Shown: piece by piece, positions 63,287 to 64,000 of the stretch
Position numbering within the stretch: the first letter of the stretch is position 1
Layout of the letters: each line of letters begins with the position of its first letter
Source: JADJOY01 sp046331705 [NCBI: bacterium]
Lineage (GTDB): Bacteria > JADJOY01
Direction: 5' to 3'
DNA: 64,000 bases
Assembly (NCBI GenBank): GCA_046331705.1
Contig: JAXLQJ010000035.1
Coordinates: forward strand, 1-64,000
The notes under the pieces: generated by a model
Told to the model about the DNA's origin: nothing
The model's database searches: none
Seen by the model: only the letters and a program-made list of their open reading frames with translations
Program-made: the position numbers and the translations under genes

Positions 63287-64000
63287 TCACGCGAGCTTGA
63301 AGATCCGCCGTGCGTTGTCGCGGAAGAAGAGCCGCTCGCTCTCCTCGCCGAGCCCCAGCTCGAGCGCCTGCTGGACCGCCTTGTGGAACATGAGCTGGGG
63401 GAAGTTGGTGCCGAAGAGCACCTTGTCCTTGCCGTAGGTCTTGGCGAAGTGGACGAGCTGCTGCGGGTAGTAGCGCGGTAGATACGCGGAGGTGTCGATG
63501 TAGACGTGCTCGTGCTTCCACGCGAGCCCGATCATCTCGTCCGTCCACGGATAGCCGATGTGCCCGCCGACGATCTTGAGCTCGGGGAACTTGAGCGCGA
63601 TCTCGTCGATGTAGGGAATGGGACGACCGGTCTCCGACGGCATGAGCGGACCGGTATGCCCCACCTGCGTGCAGAACGGGATGTCGAGATCGATGCACTT
63701 CACGTAGAGCGGCCAGTAGTGCTTGTCGTTGGGCGGCAGGCTCCAGAGCCACGGGATCACCCGCAGCGCCTTGAATCCCAGGTGTTTGATGGCGCGATCC
63801 AGCTCGCGCACGGCGGCCATCGGTTTCTCCAGATCCACCGCGGCCACCCCGACGAAGCGCGTCGGATGACGCGCCACCCATTCGGCGATCTCGTCGTTGG
63901 TCGCGACCCAGCAGCTCGGTCGGCACCACGCGCACAGCAACAGCTGCTCGACACCCGCGAGATCCATGAGCTGAACGACGTCGTCGGGAGTGAGGCCGGT
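63287..64000 (-). CDS. Amidohydrolase family 2 protein (N-terminus beyond right edge)
   Basis: Only the C-terminal 237 residues are in the window. The frame is open to the edge (TGLTPDDVVQL before the first Met), so the gene extends outside. The TIM-barrel shows the C-terminal ligands of the family (CTQVGHTGP, VGGHIGYPW, DTSAY), as in amidohydrolase_2 decarboxylases and lactonases. The usual metal- or proton-relay aspartate in FGTD/FGSD is Asn here (LFGTNFPQL). The two N-terminal His-x-His ligands cannot be seen. This may make it a variant with changed chemistry. The substrate is unknown. Confidence 0.8.
   Translation of the reverse strand, partial: TGLTPDDVVQLMDLAGVEQLLLCAWCRPSCWVATNDEIAEWVARHPTRFVGVAAVDLEKPMAAVRELDRAIKHLGFKALRVIPWLWSLPPNDKHYWPLYVKCIDLDIPFCTQVGHTGPLMPSETGRPIPYIDEIALKFPELKIVGGHIGYPWTDEMIGLAWKHEHVYIDTSAYLPRYYPQQLVHFAKTYGKDKVLFGTNFPQLMFHKAVQQALELGLGEESERLFFRDNARRIFKLA

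Overview
The window is 64 kb of high-GC DNA with dense, short-spaced genes, many of them joined by ATGA or GTGA stop/start overlaps. I see no rRNA, tRNA, CRISPR array, insertion sequence or phage gene. Three secreted proteins end in Cys-hydrophobic-Arg tails like the MYXO-CTERM/PEP-CTERM sorting signals. With the MopE and thrombospondin type-3 repeats and the CSLREA domain, this points to an aerobic, outer-membraned bacterium of the former Deltaproteobacteria (Myxococcota, Binatota or a relative). That placement is inference. No marker gene in the window fixes it.

Layout. 0-6.6 kb: the end of a zinc metallopeptidase, an arsenate reductase, an amidase and a GH13-GH133 glycogen debranching enzyme. 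6.7-10.8 kb: a minus-strand iron operon behind a Fur-box-like site (outer-membrane porin, bacterioferritin-associated ferredoxin, bacterioferritin, FMN-binding protein, four-helix membrane protein, SDR). 10.8-15.5 kb: a VanZ-metalloprotease fusion, glycerate kinase and a secreted protein. 15.6-19.1 kb: two polytopic glycosyltransferases. 19.1-25 kb: YqgE/AlgH, a tandem SagB-type nitroreductase, and three proteins of unknown role. 25-30 kb: crotonyl-CoA carboxylase/reductase, a cation:proton antiporter with USP domains, and a CSLREA/MopE surface protein. 30-38.7 kb: a Gfo/Idh/MocA pair, then three tandem WDD-motif membrane glycosyltransferases with a GT2 enzyme that probably makes their lipid-linked sugar donor.

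38.7-52.4 kb is a signalling island and the most interesting part. It holds a histidine kinase/Rcp1-like response regulator pair, a REC-GGDEF-EAL protein, and a tightly coupled six-gene operon: histidine kinase, Rcp1-like regulator, a REC protein whose C-terminal helical domain resembles KaiA/RsbU, KaiB, KaiC, and a REC-PAS-PAS-PAS-kinase-REC hybrid. The order kaiA-like, kaiB, kaiC matches the cyanobacterial clock operon. KaiC keeps the autophosphorylation Ser-Thr pair. This may be a complete three-component Kai timer outside cyanobacteria, wired to two-component and possibly cyclic-di-GMP signalling.

52.4-64 kb: an orphan secretin N-domain protein, an outer-membrane barrel, a membrane protein, a DUF4177 protein, an S8/S53-like protease with PKD-like repeats, an MBL-DUF1285 fusion, a MaoC hydratase, an ArsB/NhaD-type transporter, a hemerythrin protein and an amidohydrolase cut by the right edge. 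The 0.5 kb gap at 60.85-61.35 kb carries a sigma54-like site and two hairpins with no gene behind them.
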